Origin: Geothrix sp.
GTDB lineage: Bacteria > Acidobacteriota > Holophagae > Holophagales > Holophagaceae
Assembly: GCA_030681515.1 (NCBI GenBank)
Contig: JAUXSE010000028.1
Span: 1 to 64,000, forward strand
Reading direction: 5' to 3'
Length of the DNA: 64,000 nt
Part shown: positions 8,148 to 16,685 of the stretch, in pieces
How the letters are laid out: each line of letters starts with the position of its first letter
How positions within the stretch are numbered: position 1 is the first letter of the stretch
The notes under the pieces: generated by a model
The model's input: the letters and a program-made list of their open reading frames with translations, nothing else
Told to the model about the DNA's origin: nothing
The model's database searches: none
Made by a program: the position numbers and the translations under genes

Positions 8148-9518
8148 TCAACGGCTCCAGCGCCAGCCCGCGGCCCCGGGGGTGGTCAGGTAGAGGCCCA
8201 TGGGACTGGGTTCCACCTGGAGGCGCTTGTCCACCCAGATCACGCTCTGGTAGTCCAGGATGGGCAGGGCCGCGGGGCTCTTGGCCCAGAGGGACTGGAG
8301 ATCGTTCCAGGCGTAGTCCCCGGGCTGGGTGATGCGGGCCGTCATCTCCGCCAGCCGGGCCTGGCGCCAGGCGGTGAAGTTCATGGGGCCCTTCGGTTCG
8401 AGGTATTCCAGCACGGCCCAGGGATGGGGTTCGAAAACCACCATGGAACAGCCCAGTTCGAAGTCGCCTTTCTGGAGGCGGTCCATCAGCAGGCCCTGTT
8501 CGAGGGGCGTCAGCTGAAGATCGAAGCCATCCCTGCGGGCCCGCTCCCGCAGGGCCATGAGCAGCTTCTCGACGGATTCCTCCCCGGCGACATACAGCAG
8601 CCTCAGGGTGCCGGGGCCCTTCGGGGGTTCCGCGTCGGACTCGATGGCCTGGGTCTCGAACCCGAGCGTCTCGGGCCACAGTCCGCGGCTGGGACGGGCG
8701 TTCTGGCCCAGGAGCTGGGGCGGGAAGGCATCCTTCCGCCAGCGCTCCAGCAGCTGGAGGGGCCCCACGCCCCGTTGGCTCCAGACCACCAGCTGGGCGT
8801 GCATGGGCTGGACGAGGAGGCGGTGGGTGGGGGCCACCTCGCCCTGGCGCCGGATGGGGGGGGCGCCGAGGGTGAGCCACCCTTTCTGAAGGGCGACCAG
8901 GACGCTGCCCGCGTCCGGCATGAGGCGGAAGCGCAGCCCGTCTATGCGGGGCTTGAGGTAGTGCTCCCGGCGATCGAAGATCCAGGCTCCGGGCTCTTTC
9001 CGGAAGCTGAAGGGGCCGGATCCGCGCTCCGGGTGCCCCTTCTGGGCGATGGGCACGCGGGCCAATTCCATCAGCAGCCGCCCTGCGGGCTTGGGCGACC
9101 GGATCCAGGGTCTGCCCGCCTCGATCCCCACCACCGCGCCTTCGAGGATGGCGCGCTTGGTGGGGCTGGCCTTGGGATCGCGCAGCAGCTCCCGGATCGT
9201 CCATACCACATCCTCGGCACCGGCGGGGCTGCCATCGGTGTAGCGGCCATCGGGCCGCAGGGTGAAGGTGAGGGTGCCGTCCTTCTGGACTTTCCAGCTG
9301 GCGGCCAGACGGGGCACCACGCGGCCGTTGGCCCCGATGCCCACCAGGGCATCTCCCGCGAGGGACTGGAGGATCCACTGCTCGTAGCTGTCGCCCTGGA
9401 TGAAGTCGAGGGGGCCGGGATCCCGCGCAAGGGATTCCTCCACGACCTGGGCGGCCAGGGGGACGGGGGCCAGGGTGGGGGCGAACACCAGGCAGAGGGC
9501 CAGAAGCAGGTTGCGCAT
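8148..9518 (-). CDS. Extracellular solute-binding protein, family 5 (peptide/nickel type)
   Basis: A 456-residue secreted protein with an N-terminal signal peptide (MRNLLLALCLVFAPTLAPVP, cleavage near LAAQ). The body fits SBP_bac_5: LAASWKVQKDGTLTFTLRPD, YTDGSPAGAEDVVWTI and FSFRK are recognisable. It presents a ligand, probably an oligopeptide or similar small molecule, to the two permeases downstream on the same strand. The start at 9518 was chosen because the signal peptide begins there; a GGAGG lies unusually far upstream (16 bases). Confidence 0.82.
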   Translation of the reverse strand: MRNLLLALCLVFAPTLAPVPLAAQVVEESLARDPGPLDFIQGDSYEQWILQSLAGDALVGIGANGRVVPRLAASWKVQKDGTLTFTLRPDGRYTDGSPAGAEDVVWTIRELLRDPKASPTKRAILEGAVVGIEAGRPWIRSPKPAGRLLMELARVPIAQKGHPERGSGPFSFRKEPGAWIFDRREHYLKPRIDGLRFRLMPDAGSVLVALQKGWLTLGAPPIRRQGEVAPTHRLLVQPMHAQLVVWSQRGVGPLQLLERWRKDAFPPQLLGQNARPSRGLWPETLGFETQAIESDAEPPKGPGTLRLLYVAGEESVEKLLMALRERARRDGFDLQLTPLEQGLLMDRLQKGDFELGCSMVVFEPHPWAVLEYLEPKGPMNFTAWRQARLAEMTARITQPGDYAWNDLQSLWAKSPAALPILDYQSVIWVDKRLQVEPSPMGLYLTTPGAAGWRWSR

Positions 9519-9630
9519 GATGGGATCCGTGGATACCTCCCAGGATGCGATGGATGACCCGTCCGGTGGAAGATGCTTCCTGGCGCCGACGGCAATGGGT
9601 GTTGCTACTCTGATCCGGGGGCGTGTCCAG

Positions 9631-11382
9631 GTGGCTGATCTTTCGAGCTCGAAGCTGTTCTGGTGGTGGCCCCTCATGGCCCGCCACCGGCGCACCCTCT
9701 ACTGGGGTCTGACGGCGACGGTCTGGTGCAGCGTGGCGGCCTCGGTGGTGCCCTACTGGTCGGGCCGGGCCGTGAATGCGCTGGAGCATCGGGATTGGCA
9801 CGGCTCGCGGGTCTTCCTGGCCTGGATGCTGGCCTTCACCCTCGTGGCGGGCATCGGCCGCTACCTCATGCGCAACACGCTCATCGGCCTCAGCCGCCGG
9901 GTGGAGCGGGAACAGCGGGAATCGCTGTACGGGTTCCTGCTCGCGCGGCCCTTCGCCTTCTACGAGCGGCAGCGGGTGGGCGATCTCATGTCCCGGCTGG
10001 GCGACGACGTGGGCACGGTCCGCATGGCCACGGGGCCCGGTCTCATGAGCTTCCTCCAGGTGCTCTCGATCCTGCCGGTGACGCTGGGCCTGATGTTCCA
10101 CACGAGCTGGCGGCTCACCCTGGCCGTCATGCTGCCCTTCTCCTTTCTGGCGCTGGGTTTCTACATCATCGGGAAGTGGAGCCACACGGTGCAGCAGAAG
10201 CTGCAGCTGGCCTTTTCGGCCCTGTCCACCTACAGCCACGAGACCATCAGCGGCGAGCGGGTGGTGCAGGCCTTCGGGCTGGAGGAGGCCCGCGTCGCGC
10301 AGTTCGGTTCCCTCAGCCGCCGCCACGCCTCGCTCAGCCTGAAGCAGTCGGTGATCTTCAGCGCCTACGCGCCGCTGTCGGCGCTCATCGGCGGCGCCTC
10401 GGCCCTGGTGCTGGTGGCCTACGGCGGCAGCCTGGTGGTGCGGGGCGCCCTGAGCCTGGGCGATCTCACGGCCTTCACGGGATTCCTGGTGGCCCTGGCC
10501 TGGCCCATGATGAGCCTGGGCTGGTCGGTGAACCTGTTCCAGCGGGCCAAGGCGGGCATGGACCGCCTGGACCAGTTGCTGCACAGCCCCGAGCGGCCCC
10601 TACCCGCGGCGGAGGCCATCGTCCTGCCGGCGGCTCCGGCGGCCCTGGCCCTGGAGGGCGTGAGCCACCGCTTCGAGACCGGGCGCGGACTGGGCCCCAT
10701 GGACCTGGCGCTGGCGCCCGGTGACAGTCTGGCGGTGGTGGGCGGGATCGGATCGGGCAAGACCCTGTTGCTGCACGTGCTGGCGGGGCTCCGCGAACCT
10801 CAGGCGGGGCGGATGCTGGTGGATGGTGAACCGCTCTCCGAGGCCACCCTCCGCCGCCACTGGGCCGGTCTGGGCTGGGTGCCCCAGGAAGCCTTTCTCT
10901 TCTCGGACACCCTGCGGGTGAACCTGGCCATGGGCCGGCCCGAGGCCACGGAGGAGGAGATCTGGGAGATCGCCCGGGTGGTGGCCATGGACGAGCTGAT
11001 CCGCCGCCTGCCCGAGGGCCTGGACACGGTGGTGGGCGAGCGGGGCGTCATCCTCAGCGGGGGCGAACGCCAGCGCGCGGCCCTGGCCCGGGCCCTGCTG
11101 CGCCGCCCGCGCCTGCTGCTGCTGGACGATGCCCTGTCCGCCGTGGACGCCGAAACCGAAAGCCGCATCCTCGAGAACCTGCGGATCTTCCTGGGCAGGT
11201 CCACCCTGGTGCTGGCGACTCACCGCGTCTTCGTGGCCGAAACCTGCGCCCGGGTGCTGGTGCTGGAGGAGGGCCGGGTCATCCAGCTGGGCAGGCCGGA
11301 CGAACTGGCCGCCCAGCCGGGCCTCTTCGCGCGGCTCAAGCGCCTGCAGAGTCTGGAGCGGGAGCTGGTGAAGGGAGTCTAG
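9631..11382 (+). CDS. ABC exporter, fused membrane and ATPase domains
   Basis: An exporter half-transporter of about 583 residues. The N-terminal type-1 membrane domain (six helices, roughly 30-320) includes YERQRVGDLMSRLGDDV. The ATPase domain has Walker A GGIGSGKT, Q-loop VPQEAF, signature LSGGERQRAALARAL, Walker B LLLLDDALSAVD and the switch His in ATHR. It probably exports a lipid, peptide or drug as a homodimer. The GTG at 9631 has GGGGG upstream; an ATG at 9595 is an alternative without a binding site. Its 3' end overlaps the convergent doc gene by four bases. Confidence 0.92.
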   Translation: MADLSSSKLFWWWPLMARHRRTLYWGLTATVWCSVAASVVPYWSGRAVNALEHRDWHGSRVFLAWMLAFTLVAGIGRYLMRNTLIGLSRRVEREQRESLYGFLLARPFAFYERQRVGDLMSRLGDDVGTVRMATGPGLMSFLQVLSILPVTLGLMFHTSWRLTLAVMLPFSFLALGFYIIGKWSHTVQQKLQLAFSALSTYSHETISGERVVQAFGLEEARVAQFGSLSRRHASLSLKQSVIFSAYAPLSALIGGASALVLVAYGGSLVVRGALSLGDLTAFTGFLVALAWPMMSLGWSVNLFQRAKAGMDRLDQLLHSPERPLPAAEAIVLPAAPAALALEGVSHRFETGRGLGPMDLALAPGDSLAVVGGIGSGKTLLLHVLAGLREPQAGRMLVDGEPLSEATLRRHWAGLGWVPQEAFLFSDTLRVNLAMGRPEATEEEIWEIARVVAMDELIRRLPEGLDTVVGERGVILSGGERQRAALARALLRRPRLLLLDDALSAVDAETESRILENLRIFLGRSTLVLATHRVFVAETCARVLVLEEGRVIQLGRPDELAAQPGLFARLKRLQSLERELVKGV

Positions 11383-11768
11383 GAACAGTGGCGCCGGAAC
11401 AGAGCAGCCGCGTCTTCCTTATCCTGCTTCCCACAGGCGATGCCCAGGGCCAGGTCTTCGACTTGTGAGAGCCATTCGATGGATTCCGGCACGTCCACGC
11501 CGTTCAGTTCGAGAAAGACCGCAGCAGCCAGAAGTCCGGTGCGTTTGTTCCCGTCCAGAAAGGGGTGGTTCCGGGTGAGGGCCGCCATGAGGGCGCCCGC
11601 CAAGTCGAACAGATCTCCGCCCATGTAGGCGAGGTGGTTCTGGGGTGCCCCCAGGGCGCTTTCCAGGGCGCCCCGATCCCGGAGGCCGAGGATGCCGCCG
11701 TGGGCTTCTATCTGGCTCTGGTTGAGGAGGATCACTTCCTCCGCCGTCAGAAAGAGTTGGTTCATCAT
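11379..11768 (-). CDS. doc: Fic/Doc-family toxin (Doc type)
   Basis: A 129-residue Doc-type protein. The catalytic loop HPFLDGNKRTGL matches the Fic/Doc signature HxFx(D/N)xNKR. Phage P1 Doc phosphorylates elongation factor EF-Tu; the same activity is likely but not proven here. LFLTAEEVILLNQSQIEAHGG and LRDRGALESALGAPQ are typical Doc N-terminal sequence. It lies five bases downstream of an AbrB-type antitoxin. Two consecutive ATG codons (11768, 11765) are possible starts. Confidence 0.9.
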   Translation of the reverse strand: MMNQLFLTAEEVILLNQSQIEAHGGILGLRDRGALESALGAPQNHLAYMGGDLFDLAGALMAALTRNHPFLDGNKRTGLLAAAVFLELNGVDVPESIEWLSQVEDLALGIACGKQDKEDAAALFRRHCS

Positions 11769-11773
11769 TTGCC

Positions 11774-12004
11774 CTATGCCAGCCGCTTCAGGGCCGGGGC
11801 CAGCTTCTTCTCGGCCTTGGCTTTGGCCTTCAGGAAGGCTTCCATGCGCTCGCTCGTGGGCGGAGCCGCGGGCGTGACGATGAGGGCCCGCCCGTTGGTG
11901 CTGATTTCCAGTGGAGTATCCTTCTGGATGCCCAGCAGATCGAGGATGGGTTTGTCCACCACGAGGGCGAGGCTGTTGCCGTGGGCGGTCATGGTCTTGA
12001 TCAT
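11774..12004 (-). CDS. AbrB/MazE-fold antitoxin paired with Doc
   Basis: A 76-residue protein whose N-terminal half (MTAHGNSLALVVDKPILDLLGI, then TPLEISTNGRALIVTP) is the swapped-hairpin AbrB/MazE/SpoVT DNA-binding domain. The C-terminal Lys/Glu/Ala-rich helix (ERMEAFLKAKAKAEKKLAPA) would be the toxin-binding tail. A GAGGTGACAG ribosome-binding region precedes the ATG. The phage P1 partner of Doc is Phd, so this is a partner-exchanged pair. Autorepression is expected for the family. Confidence 0.85.
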   Translation of the reverse strand: MIKTMTAHGNSLALVVDKPILDLLGIQKDTPLEISTNGRALIVTPAAPPTSERMEAFLKAKAKAEKKLAPALKRLA

Positions 12005-12059
12005 CTGTCACCTCTGTTAATACAATGTAGTAACGAGAGGCCTGAGTGCAAGGCCCTGA

Positions 12060-13691
12060 TCAGGGCCCTTCCCGGAAGGTCACCTTGTTGATCTCGGCGA
12101 AGGTGGTGATCCCCATCCTCACCTTCTCGATGGCGCTTTCGCGAAGGAACTGCATGCCCCCCCGGCGGGCGGCGGCCTTCACCTCGCGCACGGGGGCGCG
12201 CTGGACGAGCAGTTCGCGGATCTCGTCGTTGAGGCCCATGAACTCGATGATGGCCTGCCGTCCGCGGAAGCCCGTGCCATGGCAATCCACGCAGCCCACG
12301 CGGTCGTACAGGGTGGCGCCGCGCAGCCAGGCTTCGTCCACGCCGTTCTCCTCCAGTTCATGGGGGCTGGGGACCGGGGCCGGGCGCTTGCACTTGGGGC
12401 AGAGCACGCGCACGAGGCGCTGGGCGAGGATGCAGTTGAGGGACGACACGAAGTTGTAGACCTCGACGCCCATGTGCTGGAAGCGGCCCAGCACGTCCAG
12501 CACGTTGTTGGCGTGGACGGTGGTGAAGACCAGGTGGCCGGTGAGGGCCGACTGGATGGCGATCTGGGCCGTTTCGGGATCGCGGATCTCGCCCACGAGG
12601 ATCTTGTCGGGATCGTGGCGCAGGATGGACCGCAGCCCCAGGGCGAAGGTGAGGCCCTTCTTCTCGTTCACGGGGATCTGGGTGACGCCTTCGAGCTGGT
12701 ACTCGACGGGATCCTCGATGGTGATGATCTTGTCCTCGGGGGACCGGATCTCGCTGATCACGGCGTAGAGGGTGGTGGTCTTGCCGGATCCGGTGGGGCC
12801 CGTCACCAGGAACATCCCGTAGGGCTCGCGGGCGAAGCGGCGCAGGCGCTTCAGCTCGTGCTCGGAGAAACCGAGGATCTCCAGCGTCAGCGCCTGGAAT
12901 TCCTCGGTCAGGTTCTCCTTGTCGAGGATGCGGATCACGGCGTCCTCGCCGTGGATGGTGGGCATGATGCTCACGCGGAAGTCAATGGCCCGGCCGCGCA
13001 CCTTGAGCTTGAAGCGGCCGTCCTGGGGCTTGCGCTTCTCCGCGATATCCAGCTCGGACATGACCTTGACGCGGCTGATGATGGGGGAGGCGAAGCGGCG
13101 GTCAATGGGGTCGGCGGCGGGATAGAGGCTGCCGTCAATGCGGTACTTGATCTGGAAGCCCGTGGCCATGGTCTCCAGGTGGATGTCCGAGGCGCGGCGC
13201 TGGAGGGCGTTGAAGATGGTGGTGTCCACCAGGCGGACGATGGGGGCCTCGTCCTTGTCCGTGAGGCGCTCCAGGTCCAGGACCTCGTCGTCCAGGTCTT
13301 CCTCGTGGAGCACCTGGATCTTGAGGGCCTCGCCAGCCTCGTCCATGACCTTCTGGCCACTCTCGGACTTCTTGAGCACTTCCTGGATCTGGGCCTGGGG
13401 GGCGCCGGCGAAGCGCAGGGGCCGCTTGAGCCGCATCCGCAGCATGTCCTGGGTGGGGATGTCCAGGGGATCGGCCATGGCCAGCCAGAGGACGCCCTCC
13501 CGCTCCTGCACGGGCACGAAATGATGCTTGAGCATCAGATCAATGGGCAGGGCCTGGAAGAGGGCGAAATCCACCGGCTCGCGGGTGAGATCGAGGGTGG
13601 GGTAAAGCTCGCGGGCCGGCCTGAAATCGGTCAAGGTGCGATCGGCGGCCTCGGCGGTCTCGGCGGGGTTCGGGGGCTTCGGCAGGGGCAT
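12060..13691 (-). CDS. GspE/PilB-type secretion or pilus assembly ATPase
   Basis: A 543-residue hexameric ATPase that powers type II secretion or type IV pilus extension at the inner membrane. It has an N-terminal GspE-N domain (about 40-140), Walker A GPTGSGKTT at 298-306, Walker B VGEIRDPETA at 366-375 and the His box TVHAN at 391-395. A zinc finger is formed by C431/C434 and a second CVDC pair near 470, as in GspE/PilB. No gspD, gspF or pilC gene is adjacent, so it is an orphan here; a GspG-like pilin lies at 37077. Confidence 0.92.
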   Translation of the reverse strand: MPLPKPPNPAETAEAADRTLTDFRPARELYPTLDLTREPVDFALFQALPIDLMLKHHFVPVQEREGVLWLAMADPLDIPTQDMLRMRLKRPLRFAGAPQAQIQEVLKKSESGQKVMDEAGEALKIQVLHEEDLDDEVLDLERLTDKDEAPIVRLVDTTIFNALQRRASDIHLETMATGFQIKYRIDGSLYPAADPIDRRFASPIISRVKVMSELDIAEKRKPQDGRFKLKVRGRAIDFRVSIMPTIHGEDAVIRILDKENLTEEFQALTLEILGFSEHELKRLRRFAREPYGMFLVTGPTGSGKTTTLYAVISEIRSPEDKIITIEDPVEYQLEGVTQIPVNEKKGLTFALGLRSILRHDPDKILVGEIRDPETAQIAIQSALTGHLVFTTVHANNVLDVLGRFQHMGVEVYNFVSSLNCILAQRLVRVLCPKCKRPAPVPSPHELEENGVDEAWLRGATLYDRVGCVDCHGTGFRGRQAIIEFMGLNDEIRELLVQRAPVREVKAAARRGGMQFLRESAIEKVRMGITTFAEINKVTFREGP

Positions 13692-13776
13692 GGAAGCATC
13701 CTAGCGGATCAGGCACGGGACCGAATGGCCAGAATCGGACATGGGTCACAAAGGATGCAAGGGTTGGCTTCCAGCG

Positions 13777-13806
13777 TTGACCTGCGCGGGACCGGCACGA
13801 CACAAT
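13777..13806 (+). promoter_or_regulatory. Candidate sigma-70 promoter of the nuo operon
   Basis: TTGACC (13777-13782) and CACAAT (13801-13806) are separated by 18 bases and lie just upstream of nuoA. Transcription would begin near 13813, leaving a short leader with the GGAGG at 13817. The match is moderate (two mismatches in the -10). It also argues against the in-frame ATG at 13805, which would fall inside the -10. Confidence 0.4.
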
Positions 13807-13825
13807 GACCAGTCCTGGAGGCTCC

Positions 13826-14179
13826 ATGCGCGGGTACGCGTCCATCCTGCTGCTGATCCTGGTAGCAGTGGCCCTGCCGATCATCATCTGGAATCTATCG
13901 TGGCTGCTGCGCCCCAGCTGGCCCAGTGCCGCGAAGTATTCGTCCTACGAGTGCGGCATCACCACCACCAGCGAAGCCCGGGAGAAGTTCAGCGTCCGGT
14001 ACTACCTCGTGGCCGTGATGTTCCTCGTGTTCGACGTGGAAACGGTGTTCCTCATGCCCTGGGCCATCCAGATGAGGGAACTGGCCCTCTTCGGGGCCAT
14101 CGAGCTGGGCCTCTTCCTCTTCCTGCTGCTGTTCGGGTACGGCTACATCTGGTCCAAGGGAGCCCTCACATGGGAATAA
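13826..14179 (+). CDS. nuoA: NADH-quinone oxidoreductase subunit A
   Basis: NuoA is a three-helix membrane subunit at the junction of the membrane and peripheral arms of complex I. The 117-residue product has the conserved loop KYSSYECGI around a Cys and the [15 protein letters not shown] helix with its conserved acidic residues. The ATG at 13826 follows GGAGG directly. It is the first gene of an 11-gene operon and its end overlaps nuoB by ten bases. Confidence 0.96.
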   Translation: MRGYASILLLILVAVALPIIIWNLSWLLRPSWPSAAKYSSYECGITTTSEAREKFSVRYYLVAVMFLVFDVETVFLMPWAIQMRELALFGAIELGLFLFLLLFGYGYIWSKGALTWE

Positions 14180-14679
14180 ATCAGCTGAGCACCCTTGAAC
14201 ACATCCTCATCACCACCAAGGTCGAGAAGGTCATGAACTGGTCCCGCGCCACCAGCGTGTGGCCCGTGACGTTCGGCCTGGCCTGCTGCGCCATCGAGAT
14301 GATGGCCGCGGGCGCCAGCCGCTTCGACTTCGACCGCTTCGGCGCCGGCATCTTCCGGGCCACGCCCCGCCAGGCCGACCTGATGATCATCGCGGGCACC
14401 GTCACCTACAAGATGGCCCCGGTGATCAAGACCCTCTACGACCAGATGCCCGAGCCCAAGTGGGTGATCGCCATGGGCTCCTGCGCCACCGCGGGCGGCC
14501 CCTTCGATTCGTACCACACCATCCAGGGCGTGGACAAGATCATCCCGGTGGATGTCTTCATCCCGGGCTGCCCGCCCCGTCCCGAATCGCTCATCTACGG
14601 GTTCCTGAAGCTGCAGGACAAGATCATGACCAGCAGCCTGGCCGACCGGTACAAGGACATCTTCGAGGAGGTCGGCTGA
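14170..14679 (+). CDS. nuoB: NADH-quinone oxidoreductase subunit B
   Basis: NuoB carries the terminal 4Fe-4S cluster N2, which passes electrons to quinone. The ligand cysteines C39-C40 (GLACC), C105 (GSCATAGG) and C134 (PGCPPRPE) are all present in this 169-residue protein. The ATG lies ten bases inside nuoA and the stop shares one base with the nuoC start (TGATG), consistent with tight translational coupling. Confidence 0.97.
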   Translation: MGINQLSTLEHILITTKVEKVMNWSRATSVWPVTFGLACCAIEMMAAGASRFDFDRFGAGIFRATPRQADLMIIAGTVTYKMAPVIKTLYDQMPEPKWVIAMGSCATAGGPFDSYHTIQGVDKIIPVDVFIPGCPPRPESLIYGFLKLQDKIMTSSLADRYKDIFEEVG

Positions 14680-15563
14680 TGTCTGAACCGGTCGTTCCCG
14701 AGACGCCGCAGGTGCCTGAGCCCGAGGCCCCAAGCGGCCCCTACGTCTACGACTACGCAGCCTCGCCCCAGCGCCAGATCGTCCTGCCCAAGACTGTGCC
14801 CCTGCCGAGCTACCGGACCTACCTGGCCGAGCAGAAGGCCGCGGCCGAGGCCGACGAGGCCAGGTGGGTGAAGATGCAGGCCGATTTCGAGACGGCCAAG
14901 GCCAAGGCGGAGGCCGAAGGCAAGGAGGCCCCCAAGCCCCCCGTGCGGCCCGTCCCCCGGAAGGACGACCACGACATGAAGACGCCCTGGCCGCAGGAGG
15001 CGAACGATCCCGATCTTCTGCGTCTCCAGGAGATCCTCGGGGACAAGGTGGAGGAAATCTTCGAGCAGGCCGGGGAATTGACCTGCCAGGTGGAGAAGGC
15101 CTCCGTCCTCGAAGCCCTCCAGCTCTGCCGGCAGGACGCCTCGCTGAACTACGAAATGCTGGCCGATGAAACGGCCACCCACTACCCGGCGGCCACCGGT
15201 TTCGCCTTCAGCGTGGTCTACCACCTGACCAGCATCAGCCGCCGGAAGCGCCTCCGCCTGCGGATCCTGGTGCCCGAGGGCTTCCTGCCCGAAAGCGCCT
15301 GCGCCGTCTATCCCGGCGCCAACTGGATGGAGCGCGAGATCTACGACATGCTCGGCATCCGCTTCGCGAACCATCCCGACATGACCCGCATCCTCTGCCC
15401 CGAGGACTGGGAGGGCCACCCCCTGAGGAAGGACTACCCGACCGTGGGCCTGGGGCAGCGTGACATCGCGTTCCGGGAAGACCGCGGCGGCATGCTTGAG
15501 CGCATCGCCCTCCAGAAGGCCGGCCAGCTGGGCATCAACCTCAAGCAGCCCAAGGCGGAGTGA
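14679..15563 (+). CDS. nuoC: NADH-quinone oxidoreductase subunit C with long N-terminal extension
   Basis: The 30-kDa-type subunit of the peripheral arm. The family domain occupies about residues 110-290 and shows the signature EREIYDMLGIRFANHPDMTRI followed by GHPLRKDYP. The first roughly 105 residues are an Ala/Glu/Lys/Pro-rich charged extension (for example KAAAEADEARWVKMQADFET) not present in typical NuoC. It is a separate gene, not a nuoCD fusion, and is followed three bases later by nuoD. Confidence 0.94.
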   Translation: MSEPVVPETPQVPEPEAPSGPYVYDYAASPQRQIVLPKTVPLPSYRTYLAEQKAAAEADEARWVKMQADFETAKAKAEAEGKEAPKPPVRPVPRKDDHDMKTPWPQEANDPDLLRLQEILGDKVEEIFEQAGELTCQVEKASVLEALQLCRQDASLNYEMLADETATHYPAATGFAFSVVYHLTSISRRKRLRLRILVPEGFLPESACAVYPGANWMEREIYDMLGIRFANHPDMTRILCPEDWEGHPLRKDYPTVGLGQRDIAFREDRGGMLERIALQKAGQLGINLKQPKAE

Positions 15564-15566
15564 TCC

Positions 15567-16667
15567 ATGTTCAAGAACGAGGAAATGGAGATCAACCTGG
15601 GGCCGCAGCATCCGTCCACGCACGGGGTGCTCCGGGTGAAGCTGCGGCTGGATGGCGAGACCATCACGCACTGCCGGCCCATGATCGGCTACCTGCACCG
15701 GGGCGTCGAAAAGATCTGCGAGAACCAGAGCTTCTTCCAGGGGCAGGTCTGGACGGACCGCATGGACTACTGCTCCGCCGTGGCCAACAACCTGGGCTGG
15801 GCCGAGGCCAACGAGAAGCTGTTCGGCATCACGGTGCCGCGGCGCGCCCAGTACATCCGCACGATGCTGAACGAGTTCAACCGGCTGGCTTCGCACCTGA
15901 TCTGGCTCGCGACGCACGCCCTGGACATCGGGGCCATGACGGTATTCCTCTACGCCTTCCGCGAACGCGAGGACATCCTCGACATGAACGAGGCCTTCTG
16001 CGGATCCCGCCTCACCACCACCGCCTTCCGCATCGGCGGCCTGCGCGAGGACCTGCCCCCGGGCTTCGAGAAGATGGTCCAGAAGTTCCTCGCGAAGTTC
16101 CCCAGCTGCCTTGAGGAATACGAGAACCTGCTCAGCGAGAACCGCATCTGGAAGAAGCGCACCGTCGGCGTGGCCAGGCTCGGCGCCGAGGATGCCATCG
16201 CCATGGGCGTCACCGGTCCCGTCCTGCGCGCCGCGGGCGTGCCCTACGACATCCGCAAGGCCTTCCCCTATGCCGCCTACGCGGAAATGGATTTCGAGAT
16301 CCCCACCCGCACCGAGGCCGATACCTACGCCCGGTACCTGGTCCGCATGGACGAGATGCGCCAGAGCGCCCGCATCATCCAGCAGTGCATGGACGGCATG
16401 CCCGAAGGGCCCGTCATGGCCAAGCTGCCCAAGATCCTGAAGCCCGAAGTCAACGAGGTCTACCACGCGACCGAAGCCCCCAAGGGCGAGATCGGGTACT
16501 ACCTCGTGGGCGAGAAGGGCTCGTCGAATCCCTACCGGTTCCACGTGCGGGCCCCAGGATTCATCAACCTCCAGTCCCTGCCCAAGATGGCCGAGGGAGG
16601 CCTGATCGCCGATATCGTGGCGGCCATCGGCACCCTGGACATCGTGCTCGGCGAGATAGACCGCTAG
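15567..16667 (+). CDS. nuoD: NADH-quinone oxidoreductase subunit D
   Basis: The 49-kDa-type subunit, which forms the quinone pocket with NuoB. The 366-residue product shows NLGPQHPSTHGVLR with the quinone-site His, the GYLHRGVEKI motif and the C-terminal INLQSLPKMAEGGLIADIVAAIGTLDIVLGEIDR. It is somewhat shorter than many homologues (about 390-410), with no obvious gap in the conserved blocks. Confidence 0.97.
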   Translation: MFKNEEMEINLGPQHPSTHGVLRVKLRLDGETITHCRPMIGYLHRGVEKICENQSFFQGQVWTDRMDYCSAVANNLGWAEANEKLFGITVPRRAQYIRTMLNEFNRLASHLIWLATHALDIGAMTVFLYAFREREDILDMNEAFCGSRLTTTAFRIGGLREDLPPGFEKMVQKFLAKFPSCLEEYENLLSENRIWKKRTVGVARLGAEDAIAMGVTGPVLRAAGVPYDIRKAFPYAAYAEMDFEIPTRTEADTYARYLVRMDEMRQSARIIQQCMDGMPEGPVMAKLPKILKPEVNEVYHATEAPKGEIGYYLVGEKGSSNPYRFHVRAPGFINLQSLPKMAEGGLIADIVAAIGTLDIVLGEIDR

Positions 16668-16685
16668 CCGCGAGGATTCAAAGCC

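Noticed and set aside
9595-9630. Upstream ATG start for the ABC exporter
   Set aside because: No ribosome-binding site precedes it, whereas the GTG at 9631 follows GGGGG; kept only as an alternative.
8131-10584. 817-codon minus-strand open frame
   Set aside because: It overlaps the binding-protein gene in another frame and the ABC exporter in antisense; composition is low-complexity and no domain is visible.
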